A stretch of 42,354 nucleotides of DNA, from assembly GCA_031289255.1 (NCBI GenBank), contig JAITPW010000018.1:1-42354 (forward strand). Direction: 5' to 3'. Shown in pieces: positions 21,082-29,748 of the stretch. The first letter of the stretch is position 1; each line of letters begins with the position of its first letter. The notes under the pieces were generated by a model. It was not told the DNA's origin. It worked only from the letters and a program-made list of their open reading frames with translations, and made no database searches. Origin of the DNA: Bacilli bacterium. Its GTDB lineage: Bacteria; Bacillota_I; Bacilli_A; JAJDGJ01. Both the position numbers and the translations under genes were made by a program.

Positions 21082-21105
21082 CCTTTAGCACCCCCATATA
21101 GCTAA

Positions 21106-21131
21106 AAAGAGTGGTAAGCCACTCTTTTATC
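21106..21131 (-). terminator. rplS terminator
   Basis: AAAGAGTGG-CTTA-CCACTCTTTTT hairpin at the 3' end of the CDS. Confidence 0.8.
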
Positions 21132-21483
21132 TTTTTTCTTTAATTCTTGCTGATTTACCAGAACGTTGTCTTAAATAGAATAGCTTATTACGTCTAACTT
21201 TACCACGACGAATAACTTCAATTTTTTCAACACGAGGTGAATGTAATGGAAAAGTTCTTTCAACACCAACACCACTAGAAATTTTTCTAACAGTATAAGT
21301 TGCTCCAACTCCGCCACCTTGACGTTTAATTACAACCCCTTCAAATACTTGGACACGTTCACGATTACCTTCGACAATTTTAACATGAACTCGAATAGTA
21401 TCTCCTGAAGAAAAATCAGGAAGATCCGATTTCAATTGTCTTTTAGTAATATCATTAACAATTCCTAAATTCATTTCAATCAC
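21127..21483 (-). CDS. rplS: 50S ribosomal protein L19
   Basis: [61 protein letters not shown]. Confidence 0.98.
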   Translation of the reverse strand: MIEMNLGIVNDITKRQLKSDLPDFSSGDTIRVHVKIVEGNRERVQVFEGVVIKRQGGGVGATYTVRKISSGVGVERTFPLHSPRVEKIEVIRRGKVRRNKLFYLRQRSGKSARIKEKR

Positions 21484-21490
21484 TCCTACA

Positions 21491-21545
21491 AAATATCACT
21501 CTGTGATTAGCATCTAACCAGCGCACAAAGTTTTGCCTAATTAAA
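21491..21545 (-). promoter_or_regulatory. Candidate L19 leader RNA
   Basis: Tandem hairpins GGTTAG-ATG-CTAATC and ATCAC-AGA-GTGAT just upstream of the rplS RBS, resembling the Bacillota L19 leader. Confidence 0.55.
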
Positions 21546-21830
21546 TAAGCTTTATCATTATACCATTGATCTTAAATAAAAATCAATATATCAATCAATA
21601 ATATATTACGTTCATTCTGATTGTTTGTTTAACTTAATTGCATATATATGCTTTTTAACTAAGCATAAAATGATTAATTTTACTATTTTAAAATATTAAC
21701 AATTTTCTTTTTTGGTAAAGCTTAATATCATTATATAAATTTAAGATTGGTGTTAATATCAAATCCTATTGTTGATAAAATTATAAATTATTTTTATTTA
21801 TATTATAAAAAATAATTTATATGAAAAATC

Positions 21831-21859
21831 TTGTACTTTTTGTGAATATTATTTATAAT
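21831..21859 (+). promoter_or_regulatory. Sigma-A-type promoter of the sstT-like gene
   Basis: TTGTAC-N17-TATAAT, about 30 nt upstream of an AAGGAG RBS and the CDS at 21892. Confidence 0.65.
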
Positions 21860-21891
21860 AAAATATATTATTTTAAAAAGGAGTATTTTAA

Positions 21892-23136
21892 ATGAAGAAT
21901 TTATTAAAAGTTTATACTGATACTAGTTTAATTATTAGAATTATTATCGGTATGATCCTTGGGTTATTATTAGCCCTTTGCATTCCTAATCTTGAGTTTA
22001 TTGCAATTTTAGGTTCTATTTTTGTTGGAGCATTAAAAGCTACTGCTCCAATGTTAGTATTCTTCCTTGTTATGGCTGCCATATCACACCATAAACAAGG
22101 ACAAAAAACAAATATGAAAACTATTATTTTCTTATATGTTTTTAGTACTTTCTTAGCTGCTGGAGTAGCTGTTTGTGTAAGTTTTCTTTTCCCAACTACT
22201 TTAGTATTAACAAGTGCTGCCCAAGATGTAGCACCTCCTAGTGGTATTGGTGAAGTTATTAAAACTTTAATGATGAACATTGTTGATAATCCTGTTAATG
22301 CTTTAGTAAAAGCTAATTATATCGGAATATTATTTTGGTCATTATTAATCGGTTTTGCTTTTAAAGGGTTTGCGAGTGATAACACTAAAGATGTTGTTGA
22401 GAATATTTCAAATGCTTTTGGAACAATTGTTAGATGGATTATTAACTGTGCTCCATTTGGAATTTTAGGTTTAATGTATCAAACTGTTTCTGAAACAGGA
22501 TTAGATGCTTTATTTGGTTATGGAAGATTAATTTTAATCTTAGTTGGAACAATGTTGTTTATTGCTTTAGTTGTTAATCCTATTTTAGTATTTATCAATA
22601 TTCGTAAAAATCCTTATCCATTAGTATTAAAATGTTTAAAGGATTCAGGAATTACAGCTTTCTTTACTCGTAGTTCTGCAGCTAATATCCCTGTTAATAT
22701 GGAATTATGTGAAGAATTAGAATTAGATAAAGATACTTATTCAGTATCAATTCCTTTAGGTGCTACTATTAATATGGCTGGTGCTTCAGTAACGATTACT
22801 ATTCTATCTTTAGCTGCTGCTTATACTTTAGGGGTTCATGTTGATGCTCCTACAGCTATTATCTTATCGGTTTTAGCTGCTGTATCAGCTTGTGGAGCTT
22901 CTGGTGTATCAGGTGGCTCATTATTATTAATTCCTTTAGCATGTTCTTTATTTGGTGTTTCTAATGATGTTGCAATGCAAGTTGTCGGTGTTGGTTTCAT
23001 CATTGGTGTTGTCCAAGATTCATGTGAAACAGCTTTAAATTCATCTTCAGATGCTTTATTTACAGCTACTGCTGAATTTGCGAAAAGAAGAAAAGAAGGT
23101 CTACCAATCGTCTTTAATTGGAAGAAAAAGAAATAA
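21892..23136 (+). CDS. sstT: Serine/threonine:Na+ symporter, dicarboxylate/amino acid:cation symporter family
   Basis: [45 protein letters not shown]; multiple TM. Confidence 0.9.
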   Translation: MKNLLKVYTDTSLIIRIIIGMILGLLLALCIPNLEFIAILGSIFVGALKATAPMLVFFLVMAAISHHKQGQKTNMKTIIFLYVFSTFLAAGVAVCVSFLFPTTLVLTSAAQDVAPPSGIGEVIKTLMMNIVDNPVNALVKANYIGILFWSLLIGFAFKGFASDNTKDVVENISNAFGTIVRWIINCAPFGILGLMYQTVSETGLDALFGYGRLILILVGTMLFIALVVNPILVFINIRKNPYPLVLKCLKDSGITAFFTRSSAANIPVNMELCEELELDKDTYSVSIPLGATINMAGASVTITILSLAAAYTLGVHVDAPTAIILSVLAAVSACGASGVSGGSLLLIPLACSLFGVSNDVAMQVVGVGFIIGVVQDSCETALNSSSDALFTATAEFAKRRKEGLPIVFNWKKKK

Positions 23137-23150
23137 ATAAAACTAAATAT

Positions 23151-23187
23151 TAAAAAGTTAGCTCAGCGATGAACTAACTTTTTTTAT
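23151..23187. terminator. Bidirectional terminator between convergent genes
   Basis: AAAAAGTTAG-loop-CTAACTTTTTTT. Confidence 0.85.
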
Positions 23188-25015
23188 TAATAACTTTATT
23201 ATTGTACTTATAAGAAGTTGGTGCAATAAACTTATTATTAAAGTAATTACTCTTAATAATTTTATCACTGATCTTAAAAGATTGCTTTAAATGTTTAATC
23301 ATAGCTTCATCAAGTTGATCGCCTTTGATATTACCATAATTATCAATGACATAAGCTTTGTTGTGTTCTAATAAGTTATTACCCATGATGCTGTCTTGAT
23401 ATTCTTCTTTATTAATTCCTACCAATGATAAAATGGTTGGCATAATATCAACTTCGCCACCAATCTTATTAATAGTAATTTGTTTTTTTAGACTAGGATT
23501 ATAAATAATAACCGGTATTTTATTATCATTATTATATTTATCATAATCTTGATATTGTTTACTAAGAATAGTTTTATTATTATATTTATGTAAACCTTCA
23601 TGGTCACCATAAATGATTATAATTGTATTAGAAAGCTGATTATTTTGTTCAAGTTTATCAATAAATTTTCCAATCGCTTCATCAGTATAATGAATAGCCT
23701 GAAAATAGCGACCAATACTCGTTTTATTAAACGCCTCATCTAATTTTAAATATTGCATATCCTCAGGTATTTTAAAGGGGGTATGTGATGTTTCAGTAAC
23801 TGTAAATAAATAATATTTATCATTAAAAGTACTAATTAAATCAGCAACTTCTGTTAAGTGAGCCTCATCTCTTAATCCCATAAAGAAAAGATCTTCTTCC
23901 TTATAATTGAGACCATCAATATCAATGAGTTGATTAAACCCAAGATTAGGTAAATAGTTTTCTTTATTCCAGAAATAACTTTTACCACTATGAATAGCTG
24001 TTGAATAGTAGTTATGTTTTTGTAAAATGACTGGTAAACTAAGATAATGAGTATTTGCATATAACATACTATAAGCACCATTTCGTAATGGATAAAAAGA
24101 AGTATTGACTAGAAAATCAGCATCACTACTATTACCTTCATTCACTTGTTCAATAATATTATTAAAATAATAACTATTATTAAGTAAACGATTTAAATGA
24201 GGAGTTATCTCTTGATTATCAATTTTTTTATTAATGACAAAATTTTCAAGGCTCTCTACTTGTAAGAAAATAATATTTTTATCTTTAAAGATCCCAAAAT
24301 CATCGACTATTCCTTTATTTTCATTTTTTATTTTAAACCAATCATTAATAGCTTGTTTATCATTTTTATTTAAAACATTATGATGAGCATCATTAATATA
24401 CAAAGAAAAATCATAATAATGATAACCGATAATTGATAATTTAGCTCCGGTCTCTATTTTAGTAGCTTTAGGACTAAAAATAGTAGGATAATTTAATAAG
24501 ATAACATAACACCCTAAGACATATCCGATCATTAAAGCTTTATCTATTAATCCTTTATTCTCTTCTTGTTCAATATTCTTAAACAATTTTCTTGATAATA
24601 ATATCAATATAATAGGATCAATAAATATTAATAAATCACTAAATTTAATTAAGGCGAATACTGAACTACCAATAACGCCAAATATTCGATATTGAGCTAT
24701 ACTATAAAAACTTAAATATGATTCAAAACCTCTAAAATATAAAACGTCGCCATACATTAAGATACTTAGAATAACATCTAAAATAATTAATATCTTGAGA
24801 CTTGTTTTATTATTAAAAATTAAAGCTATTGAAAAAAAAGAGAAGGCACTAAATAAATAAGATAATAAATAAGTATTGATGTTAAAATTAGTATCTCTTA
24901 TGATAAGGTCCTCTTCATTATAAATAAGCAATGTAAAACAGATTAACTTAATAAAAACGATAAATGCTAGTACCCCATAAATCACATTTATTTTACTAAA
25001 TACTTTTTTTAACAT
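23174..25015 (-). CDS. LTA synthase family (sulfatase-fold) membrane protein
   Basis: N-terminal TM helices; NIIFLQVESLENFVI, EGNSSDADFL, SGKSYFWNKENY, IIIYGDHEGLHKY. Confidence 0.92.
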   Translation of the reverse strand: MLKKVFSKINVIYGVLAFIVFIKLICFTLLIYNEEDLIIRDTNFNINTYLLSYLFSAFSFFSIALIFNNKTSLKILIILDVILSILMYGDVLYFRGFESYLSFYSIAQYRIFGVIGSSVFALIKFSDLLIFIDPIILILLSRKLFKNIEQEENKGLIDKALMIGYVLGCYVILLNYPTIFSPKATKIETGAKLSIIGYHYYDFSLYINDAHHNVLNKNDKQAINDWFKIKNENKGIVDDFGIFKDKNIIFLQVESLENFVINKKIDNQEITPHLNRLLNNSYYFNNIIEQVNEGNSSDADFLVNTSFYPLRNGAYSMLYANTHYLSLPVILQKHNYYSTAIHSGKSYFWNKENYLPNLGFNQLIDIDGLNYKEEDLFFMGLRDEAHLTEVADLISTFNDKYYLFTVTETSHTPFKIPEDMQYLKLDEAFNKTSIGRYFQAIHYTDEAIGKFIDKLEQNNQLSNTIIIIYGDHEGLHKYNNKTILSKQYQDYDKYNNDNKIPVIIYNPSLKKQITINKIGGEVDIMPTILSLVGINKEEYQDSIMGNNLLEHNKAYVIDNYGNIKGDQLDEAMIKHLKQSFKISDKIIKSNYFNNKFIAPTSYKYNNKVINKKS

Positions 25016-25066
25016 TTAATAACCTTCTTTATCATGTTATAAAGTATTCTTCATATTATTTCTCAA

Positions 25067-25534
25067 TTACTTGTTAAGTGTTTTTAAAATATTTTCTTTA
25101 CCGATAATTACTTCTTTATTATTATTATCATCATAGCTAAGCGCATAGATAGAACTATCTACATTATCATGTTTAATACGATATTGTTTAAACTCATGCA
25201 TATCCTGATAATCACCCTCAATAATAGCATCAATCATATTATCTCTAACATAACCAAGTTCCGCAAAAGCATCAGCAACAATTTCACTATTACCAATATC
25301 TAAAGAATCAATATAATGTTTTCTTAAAAGAATCTCTAAAAATTCTAAACCAACTCCATAGTTATTCGCATATTCATAACCATAATAAGCATTATTAATA
25401 TCATCACTGTGCGAGTGATTATAAGCAATAATCTCAATATCAATGTTTCGTTCTTTTTTTAACATAATAATTTCTTTAATTAATTCATAACTCTCATTAT
25501 TTAAAAAATCCATATACAATTTAATTTTCATCAA
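25067..25534 (-). CDS. DsbA/FrnE-like thioredoxin-fold protein lacking cysteines
   Basis: KIKLYMDFLNNESYELIKE resembles DsbA/FrnE beta1-alpha1; all-alpha region and SEIVADAFAELGYVRDNMIDAIIEGDYQDMHEFKQY as in the FrnE C-terminus; no Cys in 155 aa. Confidence 0.5.
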   Translation of the reverse strand: MMKIKLYMDFLNNESYELIKEIIMLKKERNIDIEIIAYNHSHSDDINNAYYGYEYANNYGVGLEFLEILLRKHYIDSLDIGNSEIVADAFAELGYVRDNMIDAIIEGDYQDMHEFKQYRIKHDNVDSSIYALSYDDNNNKEVIIGKENILKTLNK

Positions 25535-25708
25535 AAATACTCCCTTTATATTATATTATCGAAATAATATTTATTTTCTACTTAATTATTTTAACATATT
25601 TATTTACCTTTTTCAGTTATTTTATCCAATACGTCTAAATAACTCATTAATAATGATTTTTTCACAACATATTGTCTTGATTATGTTAAAATTATTAGGA
25701 CTAAAGGA

Positions 25709-26386
25709 ATGATATTTATGCTTAAAATAATTACCAATTTTATTGATAATCACTATTATCTTGTTTTTATATTCTTTCTTATTATTTTCTTTATTATCTT
25801 ATTTATTATCAAGAAAATATATCGATATCATCATGGTTTATTTGGTGAAGGTAACATTTATAAAAGATTAAGAAAATTATATAGTAATTATGATTACCCT
25901 TATCTTAAACATATTATTTTAAACTATAATAAGAAAAGTTATGCTTTTTATGATGCCATTGTTTTTGGTGATTATTATATTTATATCTTAGAAATTAAAA
26001 ATCATCATCATACTTTAAAGATTGATCCTATCGATTATTGGTCATTTATGGAACATCATCATGAAATTACCATCATGAACCCATTCTATGAGTTAGAAAT
26101 AAAAAAACATATTCTAAGAAGATATTTAGAAGTAGAACAAGCTCGTATTATTGAAATAACTATCATCAATGATAAAACTAAAACAGTTGGTAATCATGGA
26201 CCAAATCACTTAATAAAAAGTACTCAACTACAATCTTTAATTAAGCATTATGAAAATAATCCTGCTCTAAGTAAAATGAATGCTCATTACATTGAGAAAA
26301 TCGGTAATAACCTTCTTGATGTCAATCAAAAAAAGAAGAAGCATCAAGTTATCAATAATATTAAAAATCAACGTACAAAGAGGTGA
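25709..26386 (+). CDS. Membrane-anchored NERD-domain protein
   Basis: N-terminal TM helix; GEGNIYKRLRKL...AFYDAIVFGDYYIYILEIKNHHHTLK (NERD core). Confidence 0.75.
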   Translation: MIFMLKIITNFIDNHYYLVFIFFLIIFFIILFIIKKIYRYHHGLFGEGNIYKRLRKLYSNYDYPYLKHIILNYNKKSYAFYDAIVFGDYYIYILEIKNHHHTLKIDPIDYWSFMEHHHEITIMNPFYELEIKKHILRRYLEVEQARIIEITIINDKTKTVGNHGPNHLIKSTQLQSLIKHYENNPALSKMNAHYIEKIGNNLLDVNQKKKKHQVINNIKNQRTKR

Positions 26387-26391
26387 GTATC

Positions 26392-27039
26392 ATGAAATAC
26401 AGTGCTATTATCCTTGCAGCTGGCCAAGGTAAAAGAATGAACTTAGGTTTTAATAAAATGTTTCATATCATCAATCATAAAACTATTATCGAACATAGTG
26501 TTAATACTTTTAATAAAATTAATGATATTAATCAACTAATTATTGTCGTTAATGAAAATGAACTAACCCAGATGAAAACAATCCTTAAAGACTATCCAGT
26601 TGAATTTGTTTTGGGAGGTCAAGAACGTTTTCAGAGCGTTTATAATGCTTTAGAACAAGTTAATAATGATTATGTTTTAATTCATGATGGTGCTCGTTGT
26701 TTTGTGAGTATTGATTTAATAGAACGTATTATTAATGGCTTTGGTTCTAATGAAGAAGCTCTCTGTCTTGGCGTCATGAGTAAAGATACGATTCATTATC
26801 TTGATGATAATAACTACCTTAGTAAAACAATTGATCGGAGACATCTTTATTTAGCACAAACACCACAAGGTTTTAAGACTAAACTTCTTAAAGAAGCTTA
26901 TCAAAACTATTTTAATAGCAATACTAATATGAGTATTACTGATGATGCGATGTTAGTTAAAGAATTTACTAATACTAAAGTTAAAATAATTGAATCTGAA
27001 TATTATAATAAAAAGATAACAACTAGCGATGATTGCTAG
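26392..27039 (+). CDS. ispD: 2-C-methyl-D-erythritol 4-phosphate cytidylyltransferase
   Basis: MKYSAIILAAGQGKRMNLGFNKMF, VLIHDGARCFV, LAQTPQGFKTKLL, TDDAMLVKEF; start chosen at 26392 after a GAGGTG RBS (ORF track starts at 26383). Confidence 0.93.
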   Translation: MKYSAIILAAGQGKRMNLGFNKMFHIINHKTIIEHSVNTFNKINDINQLIIVVNENELTQMKTILKDYPVEFVLGGQERFQSVYNALEQVNNDYVLIHDGARCFVSIDLIERIINGFGSNEEALCLGVMSKDTIHYLDDNNYLSKTIDRRHLYLAQTPQGFKTKLLKEAYQNYFNSNTNMSITDDAMLVKEFTNTKVKIIESEYYNKKITTSDDC

Positions 27040-27050
27040 TTGTTATTTTT
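27019..27050. terminator. Bidirectional terminator between convergent genes
   Basis: AACAACTAGC-GATGATT-GCTAGTTGTT-ATTTTT. Confidence 0.8.
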
Positions 27051-27312
27051 ATCCAATAATATTAAAGTCATTAACGATTAAGAATAGTGATAAATCTTCT
27101 TCATTAGTTCTAAATTCAAAAGAAGCACTAATTAATACGTACATGCCCATCTCAAAATGTTCTATAATTTTTTCACCAATTTCCTCAGGGAAGAAGATCA
27201 TTATTTCTAACTCTTGTTCACGATCATTAGTAATCATCAATAATGAAGAATAGTAATCATCTTCAAATTCTAGTTCCTTAACAATACTTCCTAACAATGT
27301 CATTTGTTTCAT
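27049..27312 (-). CDS. Small OB-fold/SSB-like protein (paralogue B)
   Basis: 87 aa, MKQMTLLGSIVKE... with SSB-like strand pattern; similar to the ORF at 27343. Confidence 0.55.
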   Translation of the reverse strand: MKQMTLLGSIVKELEFEDDYYSSLLMITNDREQELEIMIFFPEEIGEKIIEHFEMGMYVLISASFEFRTNEEDLSLFLIVNDFNIIG

Positions 27313-27342
27313 TTTTATTATTCCTTCCTATGCAACCATTTA

Positions 27343-27645
27343 CTAATTAACTAGTTTTAATGAATCACTTGCGCTATTCAATAGGGTTAGTTCATTAACA
27401 AATATTAAAAAAGATAAAACATCTTCTTCACAATAAAAATCTAAAGTTCCACTGACAAGAATAACATCCCGTACCTTAAGCCCACAATTTTCAATAATAT
27501 GCTTAACATATTTTTCTTCAAATACTAAATTAATATTAAATTCTTCTTTATAGGCATTAATTAGCTGTACTGCTGATTGGGCAAGCCCATCATCATTAAA
27601 AACAATCTCTTCGATAATTCGTCCCATTACTACCATTTGTTTCAT
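27343..27645 (-). CDS. Small OB-fold/SSB-like protein (paralogue A)
   Basis: 100 aa, MKQMVVMGRIIEE...VRDVILVSGTLDFYCEEDVLSFLIFVNELTLL; SSB-like pattern; 13 nt after uvrB. Confidence 0.55.
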   Translation of the reverse strand: MKQMVVMGRIIEEIVFNDDGLAQSAVQLINAYKEEFNINLVFEEKYVKHIIENCGLKVRDVILVSGTLDFYCEEDVLSFLIFVNELTLLNSASDSLKLVN

Positions 27646-27658
27646 ATTCTAGTCTCCT

Positions 27659-29635
27659 CTACTCCTCTTTTATTTCAATTATTAAATCTCTTAGACGAGC
27701 TGCTTCTTCAAAATCTAGATTTTTAGCAGCTAAATTCATCTCATCTTTTAAAGTATCAATAATACGATCCTTTTCTAGTTTAGTAAGTTTCTTCTTCTTC
27801 TTAAGATAATTATCTATTTCATTAAGAACTTCTTTGCTATGAATATTATCTCTAATATCTTTAATAATAGTATGAGGGATAATCCCATGTTCTTTGTTGT
27901 AAGCTTCTTGAATTTGACGTCGTCGATTAGTTTCACTAATGGCATATTCCATGCTTTTAGTTAGCCGATCAGCATACATGATAACTCGTCCATGTTCATT
28001 ACGAGCGGCTCGACCAATAATCTGAATCAATGATTTATTCGAACGTAAAAAACCTTCTTTATCAGCATCAAGGATACATATTAAACTAACTTCTGGTAAA
28101 TCTAAGCCTTCTCTTAATAAGTTGATGCCCACTAAAACATCATATTTACCATTTCTTAAATCATTGATAATTTCTATTCTTTCTAAACTTTTAATCTCAT
28201 GATTTAAATGAGCAACCTTAATATTTTTTTCTTTTAAATAATCCGTTAATTCTTTAGCCATTCTAACTGTTAATGTCGTAATTAGCGTTCGTTCCTTATT
28301 CTTTATTTGCTTGTTAATATTATTAACTATATCAATAATTTGATTTAAACTTGGTTTTATTTCAACAACAGGATCTAATAAACCAGTTGGTCTAATAATT
28401 TGTTCGACAACCTGATTATCTACTTTTTCTAGTTCATAATCACCTGGCGTGGCTGAAACATATATTTTTTGATTGGTTAAACCCATAAATTCATCAAAAC
28501 GTAAGGGGCGATTATCTAGAGCACTCTTTAAGCGAAAACCATAATCAACTAAAGTTTGTTTACGAGCCCGATCACCATTAAACATTCCTCTTATTTGTGG
28601 AAGCATCGCATGAGATTCATCAACAACTACTAAAAAATCATTTTTAAAAAAATCTAATAATGTATAAGGCCTTTCGCCTTCACTTCTTAAATCAATATGA
28701 GCCGAGTAATTTTCAATACCAGGACACATCCCAAATTCCTTAAGTAATTCAATATCATGAGTACAACGTTGTTCAAGACGTTGTTTTTCTAATAACTTAC
28801 TATTATCTTCAAAATATTTTAAACGCTCTTTTAATTCTTGTTCAATCCTTTTAACTGCCATTCGCATTCTTTCATGACTAGTGGCATAATCATCAGCTGG
28901 ATAAATCCGTAAGACATTATAATTTTCTAAGCGATGATTATTTAAAAAATCCATTTTAGAAATATTATCAATTTCATCACCAAAAAATTCAATTCGATAG
29001 TAAAAAGAATCATCCCAACCTGGAAAAATATCGATAACATCACCTCTAACTCGAAAACATTTGCCTTTAGCTTCAATATCATTTCTTTGATATTGACGGT
29101 CAACTAAATTACTAATAAATTCTCTTCTCGTAATGTCCATACCTTTTCTAATGGTAAATATCATTCTTTCATATTCACGAGGATCACTGGCCCCATAAAT
29201 ACAAGCAACACTAGCAACGACAATCGTATCATTTCTTTCTAAACAAGAATTTAAAGCACTAGCACGTAGCATTTCAATCTCTGAATTAGACTTAGTCGTT
29301 TTATCAATATAAGTATCACTACCTGGTAAATAGGCTTCTGGTTGATAAAAATCAAAATAACTAATAAAATATTCAACGCGATTATGTGGAAAAAATTCCT
29401 TTAATTCACTATATAATTGACCAGCTAAAGTCTTATTATGAGCCAAGACTAACACTGGTTTATCAATATTCTTAATAACATTTGCGACTGTAAAGGTTTT
29501 ACCTGTTCCGGTGGCCCCTAATAACACTTGATCAGTCTTTCCTTCAAGAACACCAGCTGTTAATTCACTAATAGCTTTAATTTGATCACCTTGCGGTTTA
29601 AAATTGGAAACTAATTGATACGCCATCTTTATCAT
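27659..29635 (-). CDS. uvrB: Excinuclease ABC subunit B
   Basis: LLGATGTGKTFTVANVI, SYFDFYQPEAYLPGSDTYIDK, YVSATPGDYEL, C-terminal UVR motif. Confidence 0.97.
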   Translation of the reverse strand: MIKMAYQLVSNFKPQGDQIKAISELTAGVLEGKTDQVLLGATGTGKTFTVANVIKNIDKPVLVLAHNKTLAGQLYSELKEFFPHNRVEYFISYFDFYQPEAYLPGSDTYIDKTTKSNSEIEMLRASALNSCLERNDTIVVASVACIYGASDPREYERMIFTIRKGMDITRREFISNLVDRQYQRNDIEAKGKCFRVRGDVIDIFPGWDDSFYYRIEFFGDEIDNISKMDFLNNHRLENYNVLRIYPADDYATSHERMRMAVKRIEQELKERLKYFEDNSKLLEKQRLEQRCTHDIELLKEFGMCPGIENYSAHIDLRSEGERPYTLLDFFKNDFLVVVDESHAMLPQIRGMFNGDRARKQTLVDYGFRLKSALDNRPLRFDEFMGLTNQKIYVSATPGDYELEKVDNQVVEQIIRPTGLLDPVVEIKPSLNQIIDIVNNINKQIKNKERTLITTLTVRMAKELTDYLKEKNIKVAHLNHEIKSLERIEIINDLRNGKYDVLVGINLLREGLDLPEVSLICILDADKEGFLRSNKSLIQIIGRAARNEHGRVIMYADRLTKSMEYAISETNRRRQIQEAYNKEHGIIPHTIIKDIRDNIHSKEVLNEIDNYLKKKKKLTKLEKDRIIDTLKDEMNLAAKNLDFEEAARLRDLIIEIKEE

Positions 29636-29723
29636 CCCTAATTTAATAACTGTAATAATTATAACATATCAGCAATTTTAATCATTATCTTCGCTTGTGA
29701 ACTTTAATATTATTTCAAGATAC

Positions 29724-29748
29724 TAAAAAAGTGCCTAAGCACTTTTAA
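29724..29748 (-). terminator. Terminator of the GT2-yfhO-gtrA/yfhO operon
   Basis: AAAAGTGC-TTAG-GCACTTTTTT hairpin on -. Confidence 0.8.

Noticed and set aside
21912-22280. 122 aa minus-strand ORF antisense to sstT
   Set aside because: Shadow ORF; composition mirrors the TM-rich sense gene.
23872-24081. 69 aa ORF inside the LTA synthase-like gene
   Set aside because: Out-of-frame ORF within a supported CDS.
27029-27253. 74 aa + strand ORF antisense to the OB-fold paralogue B
   Set aside because: Overlaps the ispD terminator and a better-supported minus-strand ORF.
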